Assembly: GCF_002234575.2 (NCBI RefSeq)
Contig: NZ_CP022464.2
Coordinates: 2,480,001 to 2,544,000, forward strand
Length of the DNA: 64,000 nt
Origin: Enterocloster bolteae
GTDB lineage: Bacteria > Bacillota > Clostridia > Lachnospirales > Lachnospiraceae
Direction of reading: 5' to 3'
This document shows positions 34,693-42,931 of this stretch, piece after piece. The notes beneath the pieces were generated by a model. The model made no database searches and was not told the origin of the DNA. It worked only from the letters and a program-made list of their open reading frames with translations. Each line of letters starts with the position of its first letter. Positions within the stretch are counted from its first letter, which is position 1. The translations under genes and the position numbers were made by a program.

Positions 34693-36215
34693 TGCATAAG
34701 GACCTGTTATTGGGAATAGACGTAGGCACCACCGGAACAAAATGTTCGGTATATGATTTTAACGGAAAACGGGTGGCCTCTGCTTACCGGGAATATCCTA
34801 TGCTCCATCCCCGGCCCGGATGGACCGAACAGGACCCTTCCCGGTGGTGGGACGCAGTGTGCTGCAACCTGCAGACCATATTTCAAAGCCAGGACATAGA
34901 TAAAAACAGGATTGCGGCGGTGGGGACCAGCAGCACCAACGCAGTGTTTCTGGCGGACCGGCAGGGGCAGCCTTTGTGCAATGCCATCAGCCTCCATGAC
35001 CAGAGAAGCGGTCCCCAGGTGGAATGGCTGAAGGAGAATATCGGAGAGGAGCGGATCCGCGCTCTGGCCGCAAACCGCATTGCCAACGGCTCCTTCAGCC
35101 TTCCGGCCCTGCGGTGGCTGGTTGAGAACCGGCCGGATTTGATAAAGGGAGCACATAAGCTGATGGTGCCCTGCGGTTATGTGATTCAAAAGTTCACAGG
35201 GGAGTTTACCATGAACCGGCCGCGCATGAGCCTGACCCTTATGGCGGATATCCGCACCGGCCAATGGGATACAGAGATTGCAGAACAGACAGGCCTGCCG
35301 GCCCGGCTGCTGCCGAGTCCCTGCGGTTCCGCTGAAATCGTGGGCACTGTGACCCAATGGGCGGCCTCCATGACAGGACTGGCTGCGGGAACGCCGGTTA
35401 CAGGCGGCACCATTGACACGGTAGCGGCCACCATAGGGGCAGGCGCTGTGGATGAGGGGGATTTCGCCCTGACCATAGGCAGCAGCGGAAGGCTTTGCAG
35501 CATTGCGGGACAGCCTATGGAGGATCCAAGGCTGCTGAACCTGTACGGGGCCTATGACGGACAGTACATCATTGTCCAGTCCACCAACAATGCCTGTGTG
35601 TCCCTGCGCTGGTTCAGGGACACATTCGGAAGGGAGGCAGCCAGGCAGGCCCAGGCAGCCGGGTGCGGTATATACCCATATCTGGACCGTCTGGCGGACA
35701 CTGCCCCGGCCGGGGCCGGAGGCCTTATATGGCTTCCTTATCTGGCCGGGGAGCAGAGCCCTGTCTGGGATACACGGGCCAGGGGCGTGTTTTATGGGGC
35801 CGGGCTGGAGACAGATTACCCATCCTTTATAAGGGCTGTCCTGGAGGGAGTGGCATTTTCACAGCGCCACTGTCTGGAAGTGGTCCTGGACCGGGCTGCC
35901 AGACCGGATATCATACCCCTTGGCGGCGGCGCGGCCAACAGCCCTCTGTGGTGCCGGATATTTGCCGATGTGCTGGGAATTCCTGTGGCCCGGCTCCGGT
36001 CCAATGAGACAGAGACCCTGGGCGATATCATCATCGCTGCCCAGGCTATGGGAATCCATGAGATTGCGCCGGACTTTGGAAAGGTGCTGGCAGCGGACGG
36101 CGAGGTGTTTTGGCCCGATGATGTCCGGGCTTGTGTATATGACAGACAGTACCGGGTTTACCGGGAACTGTACCAGGCGTTAAAGCCTGTATTCGCGGGA
36201 GGAGGAGAGCAATGA
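34689..36215 (+). CDS. FGGY-family kinase, xylulokinase-like
   Basis: A 508-residue sugar kinase with the phosphate motif LLLGIDVGTTGTKCSVYDF near the N terminus, PGWTEQDPSRWWDAV at about residue 45, a TGGTIDTVAATIGAGAVDEG segment at the catalytic-base region, and IPLGGGAANSPLWCRIFADVLG at about residue 407 for the adenosine. XylB-like throughout, but D-xylulose, apulose or another ketose are all possible. It is coupled by 4-base overlaps with the aldolase before it and the isomerase after it. Confidence 0.9.
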   Translation: MMHKDLLLGIDVGTTGTKCSVYDFNGKRVASAYREYPMLHPRPGWTEQDPSRWWDAVCCNLQTIFQSQDIDKNRIAAVGTSSTNAVFLADRQGQPLCNAISLHDQRSGPQVEWLKENIGEERIRALAANRIANGSFSLPALRWLVENRPDLIKGAHKLMVPCGYVIQKFTGEFTMNRPRMSLTLMADIRTGQWDTEIAEQTGLPARLLPSPCGSAEIVGTVTQWAASMTGLAAGTPVTGGTIDTVAATIGAGAVDEGDFALTIGSSGRLCSIAGQPMEDPRLLNLYGAYDGQYIIVQSTNNACVSLRWFRDTFGREAARQAQAAGCGIYPYLDRLADTAPAGAGGLIWLPYLAGEQSPVWDTRARGVFYGAGLETDYPSFIRAVLEGVAFSQRHCLEVVLDRAARPDIIPLGGGAANSPLWCRIFADVLGIPVARLRSNETETLGDIIIAAQAMGIHEIAPDFGKVLAADGEVFWPDDVRACVYDRQYRVYRELYQALKPVFAGGGEQ

Positions 36216-37114
36216 AATTATGTTATCAGGCAGCCACGCCCGACGTGGCCATAGCGGATTCAGTGACAGCGTACCAGGGGCCTCTGGCAAAAACCTTTGG
36301 GGACCTGGGCGCCCTGGGATACGACGGGGTAGAGCTGATGACCCTGAATCCGGGAAAGCTGGACTGGAGGGAAGTGAAGGAAACTGCTGAGGAAAACAAT
36401 CTGTCCGTGGTGCTGGTGTGCACAGGCGAGATCTTCGGACAGCTGGGATTGAGCTATACACACCCCCACCGGTCCCTACGCCGGGAGGCCGTGGAGAGGA
36501 CAAAGGAAATCATTGATTTTGCCGGTTACCTGGGGGCCAATGTCAATATAGGGAGGATACGCGGGCAGTACTGCAGGGAACTGGACAGGGAGGAAACCAT
36601 TGAACTGGCTCAGAACGCGTTTACCGAGCTGGCTGACTATGCAGCCCCTAAAAATGTGGACATTGCCCTGGAGACAGTGACCATCATGCAGACCAACTTT
36701 ATCAATACCCTGGCGGAGGGAGCTGCCATGGCAGACCGGGTGGGACGGCCTAATTTCCGGCTCATGATGGATATTTTTCACCTGAATCTGGAGGAAAAGG
36801 ATTTGTATGAGGCCATCCGTACATACAGCAGTTACAACATTCACGTACATCTGGCTGACAATAACCGGCGCTATCCGGGCCAATGCGGCCTGGATTTTGA
36901 GAAGATTCTGACGGTCTTTCGGGAGTGCGGTTATGACGGCAATTACTGTACCGAGATATTCCAGCTTCCGTCCATGGAGGAAGCTGCCAGGGAATCCATC
37001 CGGTATCTGAGGCCCATTGCCGACCGGGTTTACGGCGGAAACACACACTGCAATGAAGCAGGCCGGAACAAGGATGGCAGAGGACGCAGCCGTAAGGAGG
37101 GGATGCAGATATGA
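36212..37114 (+). CDS. Sugar phosphate isomerase/epimerase, TIM barrel (copy A)
   Basis: A 300-residue xylose isomerase-like TIM barrel of the AP-endonuclease 2 superfamily. Metal ligands are likely Glu in IALETVT, Asp in LMMDIFH, His in IHVHLAD and Glu in YCTEIFQ, the set seen in tagatose/psicose epimerases and hydroxypyruvate isomerases. It should interconvert an aldose and ketose or epimerise a ketose before or after the kinase step. It overlaps the kinase and transketolase genes by 4 bases each. Confidence 0.87.
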   Translation: MKLCYQAATPDVAIADSVTAYQGPLAKTFGDLGALGYDGVELMTLNPGKLDWREVKETAEENNLSVVLVCTGEIFGQLGLSYTHPHRSLRREAVERTKEIIDFAGYLGANVNIGRIRGQYCRELDREETIELAQNAFTELADYAAPKNVDIALETVTIMQTNFINTLAEGAAMADRVGRPNFRLMMDIFHLNLEEKDLYEAIRTYSSYNIHVHLADNNRRYPGQCGLDFEKILTVFRECGYDGNYCTEIFQLPSMEEAARESIRYLRPIADRVYGGNTHCNEAGRNKDGRGRSRKEGMQI

Positions 37115-37938
37115 GAGAGGAACGAAAGGAAACACTTCAAAAGCTGTGCCTTGTATTCCGCAACAAGCTGATTGATCTGCTGCACAGTGTCCAGACAGGC
37201 CATCCCGGGGGATCGCTGTCCTGCACGGAGATATTGACAGCACTTTACTATGAGCTGATGGATGTGGACCCCATGAACCCGGAAAAGGAGGACCGGGACC
37301 ATCTGATACTGTCAAAGGGTCACGGGGCGCCCATGCTTTATCTTGTCCTGGCCCACAAGGGATTCTTTCCCCTGGCGGAGTTAAAGAACCTGCGCCAGAC
37401 GGGAAGCATGCTCCAGGGCCATCCCTGCGTACATAAGACGCCTGGGGTGGAGCTTTCCACCGGACCGCTGGGACTGGGATTATCCGCAGGACTGGGAATG
37501 GCCCTGGGATCCAGGCTTAAAGGGTATGATTCCTACACATATGTAATCATGGGGGATGGGGAAATACAGGAAGGATGCGTATGGGAGGCAGCCTTGTCAG
37601 CGTCCAAATTCAAGGCGGACCATCTGATAGGTATTCTGGACAACAACGGGGTACAGTTGGACGGCACCCTGGAGGATATCATGCCCATGGGTGATATAAA
37701 GGCCAAATGGGAGGCGTTCGGATGGAATGTGATTCCCTGCGACGGCCATGATGTGGAGGACATATGCAGGGCCGTGGAGGAGGCTAAAATGACGGCAGAC
37801 AAGCCATCCCTGATACTGGCAAAGACAGTGAAGGGAAAGGGCGTTTCCTTCATGGAGGGCAAAAATACCTGGCATGGAAAAGCCATTGGAGACCAGGAAT
37901 ACGTACAGGCAAAAGCAGAACTGGGAGGTGACCGGTAA
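37111..37938 (+). CDS. Transketolase, N-terminal (TPP) subunit
   Basis: A 275-residue half-transketolase. HPGGSLSCTEILTALYYEL at about residue 30, HLILSKGHGAPMLYLVLAHKG and the thiamine pyrophosphate motif beginning GDGEIQEGCVWEAA and ending LDNNGVQ define the PP domain. Split transketolases are common in anaerobes; several dedicated ones act on apulose-4-phosphate or sulfo-sugars. The partner subunit follows with a 1-base overlap (TAATG). Confidence 0.94.
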   Translation: MREERKETLQKLCLVFRNKLIDLLHSVQTGHPGGSLSCTEILTALYYELMDVDPMNPEKEDRDHLILSKGHGAPMLYLVLAHKGFFPLAELKNLRQTGSMLQGHPCVHKTPGVELSTGPLGLGLSAGLGMALGSRLKGYDSYTYVIMGDGEIQEGCVWEAALSASKFKADHLIGILDNNGVQLDGTLEDIMPMGDIKAKWEAFGWNVIPCDGHDVEDICRAVEEAKMTADKPSLILAKTVKGKGVSFMEGKNTWHGKAIGDQEYVQAKAELGGDR

Positions 37939-38930
37939 TGGGAGAGATGACAGCAATCCGCGATGCCTACGGAGCGGCGCTTAAAGAATTGGGGGAACAG
38001 GATGTAAGGATCGTGGGACTGGAGGCTGATGTGGCTTCCTCCACAAAAAGCGGTATATTTGGAAGTGCGTTTCCTGAGCGGTATTTTAATGTGGGAATCA
38101 GCGAGTTAAATATGGTGTCCATGGCGGCCGGACTTGCCAGGACCGGTTTCATTCCCTTTGTTAATACCTTTGCCGTGTTCCTGACCACCAGAGGTGCTGA
38201 CCCGGTCCAGAGCCTCATTGCCTATGACAGCCTGAATGTAAAGCTGTGCGGCGCTTACTGCGGCCTGTCTGACTCCTATGACGGAGCCAGTCATCAGGCC
38301 ATAACGGATATGGCATTTGTAAGATCCATACCGAACATGACAGTCATAGCCACGGCAGACGGGACGGAGACAAGAAAGGCTGTGTTTGCCATTGCAGAGC
38401 ATCAGGGACCGGTTTATCTGCGCCTGAGCCGTGCGCCGGCTCCGGTGTTTTACGGGGACAATATGAGGTTTGAGATTGGAAAGGGTATCCGCGTCAGGGA
38501 GGGGAATGACGTGTCCATTATCACCACGGGAACGCTTCTGCACAACGCAATCCGGGCAGCCCTGCTCCTGGAGCAGGAGGGCATCCAGGCAGCGGTGGTG
38601 GACATGCATACGGTAAAGCCCATTGACCAAAATCTGATTCTGGAATGTGCAGAACAGACAGGAGCCATCGTGACAGCGGAGGAACACAGCATATACGGCG
38701 GCCTGGGCAGCGCAGTGGCAGAGGTGCTTGCAGAGCACTGTCCGGTTCCCATGGAGCGGATCGGCGCAGTGGATTTCGCCGAGTCAGGGGATTACGGCCA
38801 GCTCATGGAAAAGTACGGATATGGCCCGGAATCCATTGCGCAAAGATGTAGGGCCGTGATGCGGCGTAAGCAGGATAATGGGACGGGCAGGCTGCCTGAA
38901 AGGACACTGCGGCCCTTTGATATGCCCTGA
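37938..38930 (+). CDS. Transketolase, C-terminal (Pyr) subunit
   Basis: A 330-residue partner with the pyrimidine-binding domain (LEADVASSTKSGIFGSAF, then FNVGISELNMVSMAAGLA with the conserved catalytic Glu) and a C-terminal transketolase domain (HTVKPIDQNLILECAEQTG, then VTAEEHSIYGGLGSAVAEVL). Both subunits are needed for two-carbon ketol transfer. It ends with a short extension RKQDNGTGRLPERTL that overlaps the spacer before the next isomerase. Confidence 0.94.
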   Translation: MGEMTAIRDAYGAALKELGEQDVRIVGLEADVASSTKSGIFGSAFPERYFNVGISELNMVSMAAGLARTGFIPFVNTFAVFLTTRGADPVQSLIAYDSLNVKLCGAYCGLSDSYDGASHQAITDMAFVRSIPNMTVIATADGTETRKAVFAIAEHQGPVYLRLSRAPAPVFYGDNMRFEIGKGIRVREGNDVSIITTGTLLHNAIRAALLLEQEGIQAAVVDMHTVKPIDQNLILECAEQTGAIVTAEEHSIYGGLGSAVAEVLAEHCPVPMERIGAVDFAESGDYGQLMEKYGYGPESIAQRCRAVMRRKQDNGTGRLPERTLRPFDMP

Positions 38931-38958
38931 GGCCCATTTGAACAGGAGGAATAAGAGA

Positions 38959-39861
38959 ATGAAAGAACCAATCCAGAAATATTTCCAGGTAGGCACCATC
39001 CAGTGGATGACCCACCCGCCGGTCAGTTATCCGGTGTGCGATTCAGTCAGAACCATCTGCTGCGATCCGTATTTTGGGGCTTTGGAGATTACCCATATCC
39101 CGGACAGCGAGACCAGGGAAAGGGTGAAGAAAATGCTGGACCAATCCCATCTGCGGGTGTGCTACGGCGCCCAGCCGAACCTGCTGGGGAAGGGGCTGAA
39201 TCCCAACCATCTGGAGGAGACGGAGCGGAGGACGGCGGAAGAAGAGCTGACCCGGGCTGTGGACGAGGCGGCGTATATGGGGGCCGGGGGTATCGCATTT
39301 TTGGCAGGAAAGTGGGAACCTGATTCCAGGGAACAGGCATATTCCCAGCTTTTAAAGACAACCAGGGCAGTGTGCACCCATGCCGCAAAAAAGGGCATGA
39401 TGGTGGAGTTAGAGGTATTTGACTATGATATGGATAAGGCGGCGCTGATTGGTCCGGCGCCTCTGGCGGCCCGGTTTGCAGCCGATATGGGCATGACCCA
39501 TCATAATTTTGGCCTGCTGGCGGACTTGTCCCATTTTCCCACCACCTATGAGACCTCCCGTTATGTGGTGAGGACCCTGCGCCCTTATATCACACATTTC
39601 CACATAGGAAACGCAGTGGTTAAGGAGGGCTGCGAGGCGTACGGGGATCAGCACCCCAGATTCGGATTCCCGGAGAGCGCCAACGATACGGAGCAGCTGA
39701 CAGAATTTTTCAGGGTACTGAAGGAGGAAGGCTTTTTCAATGAAAAAGAGCCTTATGTGTTATCTCTTGAGGTCAAACCCTGGGGGGACGAGGACGGGGA
39801 AATTATACTGGCTGACACGAAGCGTGTGATTAACCGGGCATGGGCGATGGTGGAGGACTGA
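38959..39861 (+). CDS. Sugar phosphate isomerase/epimerase-like TIM barrel (copy B)
   Basis: A 300-residue TIM-barrel protein of the AP-endonuclease 2 superfamily, only distantly like copy A. Probable metal ligands are Glu in MVELEVFD, Asp in GLLADLSH, His in ITHFHIGNA and Glu in LSLEVKPWG. HHNFGLLADLSHFP and GDQHPRFGFPES are distinctive. The start used follows AGGAGG by 7 bases; a longer in-frame stretch upstream overlaps the transketolase gene and lacks a ribosome site. Confidence 0.85.
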   Translation: MKEPIQKYFQVGTIQWMTHPPVSYPVCDSVRTICCDPYFGALEITHIPDSETRERVKKMLDQSHLRVCYGAQPNLLGKGLNPNHLEETERRTAEEELTRAVDEAAYMGAGGIAFLAGKWEPDSREQAYSQLLKTTRAVCTHAAKKGMMVELEVFDYDMDKAALIGPAPLAARFAADMGMTHHNFGLLADLSHFPTTYETSRYVVRTLRPYITHFHIGNAVVKEGCEAYGDQHPRFGFPESANDTEQLTEFFRVLKEEGFFNEKEPYVLSLEVKPWGDEDGEIILADTKRVINRAWAMVED

Positions 39862-39916
39862 TGGAGAGGATTAGCGCCAAATGGTACGCTGGGAAAATGG
39901 AAAGGATGAATCATAT

Positions 39917-40879
39917 ATGAGGATTGTGGTATTAGACGGATATACGGAAAATCCGGGGGATCTGAGCTGGAAGGGCCTGGAGGACCTGGGGGATCTGACG
40001 GTTTATGACAGGACGCCCAAGGACCGGGTGGTGGAACGCATTGGCCAGGCAGAGGCGGTGTATACAAATAAGACGCCCATAAGTGCCCGGACAATAGAGA
40101 GCTGCCCCAACCTGCGGTTTATCGGGGTATTGGCCACAGGCTATAATATTGTGGACATACGCGCAGCCGGAGATGCAGGGATCATTGTTTCCAACATTCC
40201 TTCCTACGGCACAGATGCAGTGGCCCAGTATGCCATTGCCCTGCTTCTGGAGCTGTGCCACCATGTGGGCTTCCATTCTGACTGTGTAAGGGCAGGCGAA
40301 TGGACCCGCTCCAGGGACTGGTGTTTCTGGAAGTACCCGCTGACAGAGCTTGCGGGAAAGACCATGGGAATCATCGGATTCGGGCGCATAGGAAGGCGCA
40401 CTGCTGTCATTGCCCAGGCTCTGGGAATGAAGGTGCTGGCCTTTGACCGGTATCAGGATAAAGGTCTGGAGACGGACAGCTGCCGATACGCAGACCTGGA
40501 AGAGCTGCTGTCCGGCTCTGATGTAATCAGCCTGCACTGCCCTCTGTTTCCTGAAACAGAGAAAATCATCAACCGCCGCACCATTGAAAAGATGAAGGAT
40601 GGGGTTCTGATTATCAACACCTCCAGAGGACAGCTGGTGGAGGAAGCCGACCTGAGGGAGGGACTTGACAGCGGTAAGATAGGAGGCGCTGCGGTGGATG
40701 TGGTTTCCGCAGAACCCATACAGGAGGATAATCCTCTTTTGGGCGCGGAAAATATACTGATTACGCCTCATATCGCCTGGGCGCCCAGGGAATCCAGACA
40801 AAGGCTCATGGATATAGCAGTGGAAAACCTGAGCCGGTTTATGTCAGGCACGCCTCAGAATGTGGTGAATGAACCATGA
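39917..40879 (+). CDS. D-2-hydroxyacid dehydrogenase, glycerate dehydrogenase-like (copy 2)
   Basis: A 320-residue NAD-dependent dehydrogenase. IIGFGRIGRRTAVIAQALGM is the Rossmann motif, NTSRGQLVEEADL carries Arg, AEPIQEDNPLL carries Glu and ITPHIAWAPRESRQ carries His. It matches copy 1 over its full length, with long identical runs such as GYTENPGDLSW and SNIPSYGTDAVAQYA. The start used is the conserved one shared with copy 1 and follows GGAAAGGATG. It closes the TRAP operon before a strong terminator, mirroring copy 1 at the end of its own cassette. Confidence 0.92.
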   Translation: MRIVVLDGYTENPGDLSWKGLEDLGDLTVYDRTPKDRVVERIGQAEAVYTNKTPISARTIESCPNLRFIGVLATGYNIVDIRAAGDAGIIVSNIPSYGTDAVAQYAIALLLELCHHVGFHSDCVRAGEWTRSRDWCFWKYPLTELAGKTMGIIGFGRIGRRTAVIAQALGMKVLAFDRYQDKGLETDSCRYADLEELLSGSDVISLHCPLFPETEKIINRRTIEKMKDGVLIINTSRGQLVEEADLREGLDSGKIGGAAVDVVSAEPIQEDNPLLGAENILITPHIAWAPRESRQRLMDIAVENLSRFMSGTPQNVVNEP

Positions 40880-40955
40880 AACAGGTTATGTGAATAGAGG
40901 CTGTTGTAAACACAGGCTATTATAAGAACAGCACAATCAAATAGAGACGCGTACA

Positions 40956-41011
40956 GCCGGAACGCTGCCGCCACACCGTGTATGGATGTGGCGGCGGCGT
41001 TCCGGCTTTTT
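40956..41011 (+). terminator. Terminator of the TRAP catabolic operon
   Basis: GCCGGAACGCTGCCGCCACA and its complement form a stem of 20 bp with one mismatch and an 11-base loop, followed by TTTTTG. Confidence 0.95.
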
Positions 41012-41043
41012 GTAAAAACACCATATTTAGTATGAAACTCGAA

Positions 41044-41112
41044 TTTTGTCGATAAATATTGTACCTGTTATCGGTTATTTCGACAACATCCGCGCTTTGA
41101 AACCGCTATAAT
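41044..41112 (+). promoter_or_regulatory. spoIIGA promoter with Spo0A-like boxes
   Basis: TTTTGTCGATA (41044) and, on the other strand, TGTTGTCGAAA (41088-41078) resemble the Spo0A box TGTCGAA. TATAAT lies at 41107, and no good -35 is found at 17 bases, where the second box lies instead. This is the arrangement known for Spo0A-activated spoIIG of Bacillus. Confidence 0.75.
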
Positions 41113-41152
41113 GGCTTTCAGAAAGTTTGCCAGGGAGGTGAGGCCGGACTGA

Positions 41153-41989
41153 GTGGTTTATACAGTATACATAGATGTGGTATTCGCGGTCAATACCATA
41201 ATGGACATGATGGTTCTGACCATCTTAAACAGAGTTTTATCCTACAGGACCACAAAGCGGCGTATTCTGGCCGGAGCTGTCATCGGCGGTATATGGTCCT
41301 GTGTGGTGAGCCTGGTTCCCGGTCTTCCGGCCGCAGTGGAGATATTGGGAACGTATGTAGCGGTGAGCAGCCTGATGGCCGTAGCTGCCTATCACCTGAA
41401 AAGCCCTAGAGAGGTAATTAAATCCGTGGCAGGTATCTACCTTGTATCGGTTGTTCTTGGAGGTGTGATGCTGGTGCTCTATGAACACACCAGGGCTGGG
41501 TATTACGCATGGCTTTTGGTGGAGTCCGGACATGGAAGAAGGATTCCCGTCATGGGCTGGATTTTAATGATTGCAGGGGCAGCCGCAGCCTGCTATGGAT
41601 TTTCAGGGGGGATAAAGGAATTAATCCGTACCATGGCCCACAGGAAGGATTTATGCAGGGTTACCATGATTTACGGCGAAAAGAAAGAGACAGTTACAGG
41701 GCTTATAGACACGGGCAACAGGCTGAGGGAGCCTGTGAGCAGCCAGCCGGTCCATGTGGCGGCGGCCGGTATCATGAAGCAGCTGTGTCCGTCGGTAAAG
41801 GGTGTGGTCTATGTGCCGTACCAGTCCGTGGGAACCAGCCGCGGAATTCTGCCGGCCGTGTACATAGACCGGATGGAGATAGAGCAGGAGGGCGGCAGGT
41901 ACAGCCTTGAGAAGCCCCTCATTGCCATTACGAAGCAGGAGCTTTCTCCCTCAGGGGAGTATCAAATCCTGATACAGAAAAGCGACTAA
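41153..41989 (+). CDS. spoIIGA: Sporulation sigma-E factor-processing peptidase
   Basis: A 278-residue membrane aspartic protease. Five hydrophobic helices occupy residues about 1-160, and the cytoplasmic part contains the active-site motif GLIDTGNRLREP at about residue 183. It cleaves the pro-peptide of SigE in the mother cell in response to forespore SpoIIR. The start is GTG; AGGGAGGTG lies about 12 bases upstream, a long spacing. sigE follows 39 bases later. Confidence 0.95.
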   Translation: MVYTVYIDVVFAVNTIMDMMVLTILNRVLSYRTTKRRILAGAVIGGIWSCVVSLVPGLPAAVEILGTYVAVSSLMAVAAYHLKSPREVIKSVAGIYLVSVVLGGVMLVLYEHTRAGYYAWLLVESGHGRRIPVMGWILMIAGAAAACYGFSGGIKELIRTMAHRKDLCRVTMIYGEKKETVTGLIDTGNRLREPVSSQPVHVAAAGIMKQLCPSVKGVVYVPYQSVGTSRGILPAVYIDRMEIEQEGGRYSLEKPLIAITKQELSPSGEYQILIQKSD

Positions 41990-42028
41990 GGAACTTGAAT
42001 AACACACAACGTACAGGAGGACATTTCC

Positions 42029-42769
42029 ATGATTATAAAAGTATCCATACCAAACCGTTTCCAGTTAAAGACCATCCCCAGCTTCAGGACCGTACTGATG
42101 CCCAGGCAGGGGGAGGTGCATTATATAGGAGGCGCCGATATACTGCCTGCCCCTCTGGAAACAGAGGAAGAGGGCCGGATGATAAGTCTTTTGGGAAGCG
42201 AGGATGACAAGGAGGCCAGGGCGGCCCTGATTGAGCACAACCTGAGGCTGGTAGTCTACATAGCGAAGAAATTCGACAACACCAGCGTGGGGGTGGAGGA
42301 TTTAATTTCCATCGGAACCATCGGACTCATCAAAGCCATCAATACCTTTAAGCCGGATAAGAACATCAAGCTGGCCACCTATGCTTCCAGATGCATTGAG
42401 AATGAGATTCTCATGTATCTCAGAAGGAATAATAAGACACGTCTGGAAGTGTCCATAGATGAACCTCTGAATGTGGATTGGGATGGAAATGAACTTCTGC
42501 TGTCGGATATTCTTGGAACGGATGAGGATGTGATTTATCACGATATCGAGGATGAGATAGAAAAAAGCCTTCTCAACAACGCAATCAGCCGCCTAAACCC
42601 CAGGGAACGCAAAATCGTGGAGCTGCGGTACGGCCTTACAAACGAGGACGGGGAGGAAATGACCCAGAAGGAAGTGGCCGACCTGCTGGGAATCTCCCAG
42701 TCCTATATATCCAGACTGGAAAAGAAAATCATGAAACGGCTAAAAAAAGAAATTGTCAGATTTGAATAG
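42029..42769 (+). CDS. sigE: RNA polymerase sporulation sigma factor SigE
   Basis: A 246-residue sigma-70-type factor of the mother cell. The N-terminal 25 or so residues form the pro-sequence that SpoIIGA removes. Region 2 contains [27 protein letters not shown] split around residue 75 and [16 protein letters not shown]; region 4 contains [11 protein letters not shown] and [19 protein letters not shown]. The ribosome site is AGGAGG. A small terminator follows. The sigG gene usually directly downstream is missing here and lies 4 kb away, inverted. Confidence 0.97.
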   Translation: MIIKVSIPNRFQLKTIPSFRTVLMPRQGEVHYIGGADILPAPLETEEEGRMISLLGSEDDKEARAALIEHNLRLVVYIAKKFDNTSVGVEDLISIGTIGLIKAINTFKPDKNIKLATYASRCIENEILMYLRRNNKTRLEVSIDEPLNVDWDGNELLLSDILGTDEDVIYHDIEDEIEKSLLNNAISRLNPRERKIVELRYGLTNEDGEEMTQKEVADLLGISQSYISRLEKKIMKRLKKEIVRFE

Positions 42770-42775
42770 GCATGG

Positions 42776-42803
42776 AAAGTCAGCAGAAAGAGCTGGCTTT
42801 TTT
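42776..42803 (+). terminator. Terminator of spoIIGA-sigE
   Basis: AAAGTCAGC pairs with GCTGGCTTT (one G-U) around 7 bases and runs into TTTTTT. Confidence 0.8.
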
Positions 42804-42931
42804 GCTGTCTTAAGGCTTGTCTAACAGAGGAAAATGCGGTACATTGTTATCAGGAATATGATTTGATATACAAGGCTTTCCATATCTTAAAGATGCGTAT
42901 GGGGAGAGCCGGCCAAGGGGGTAGGAGAGGC

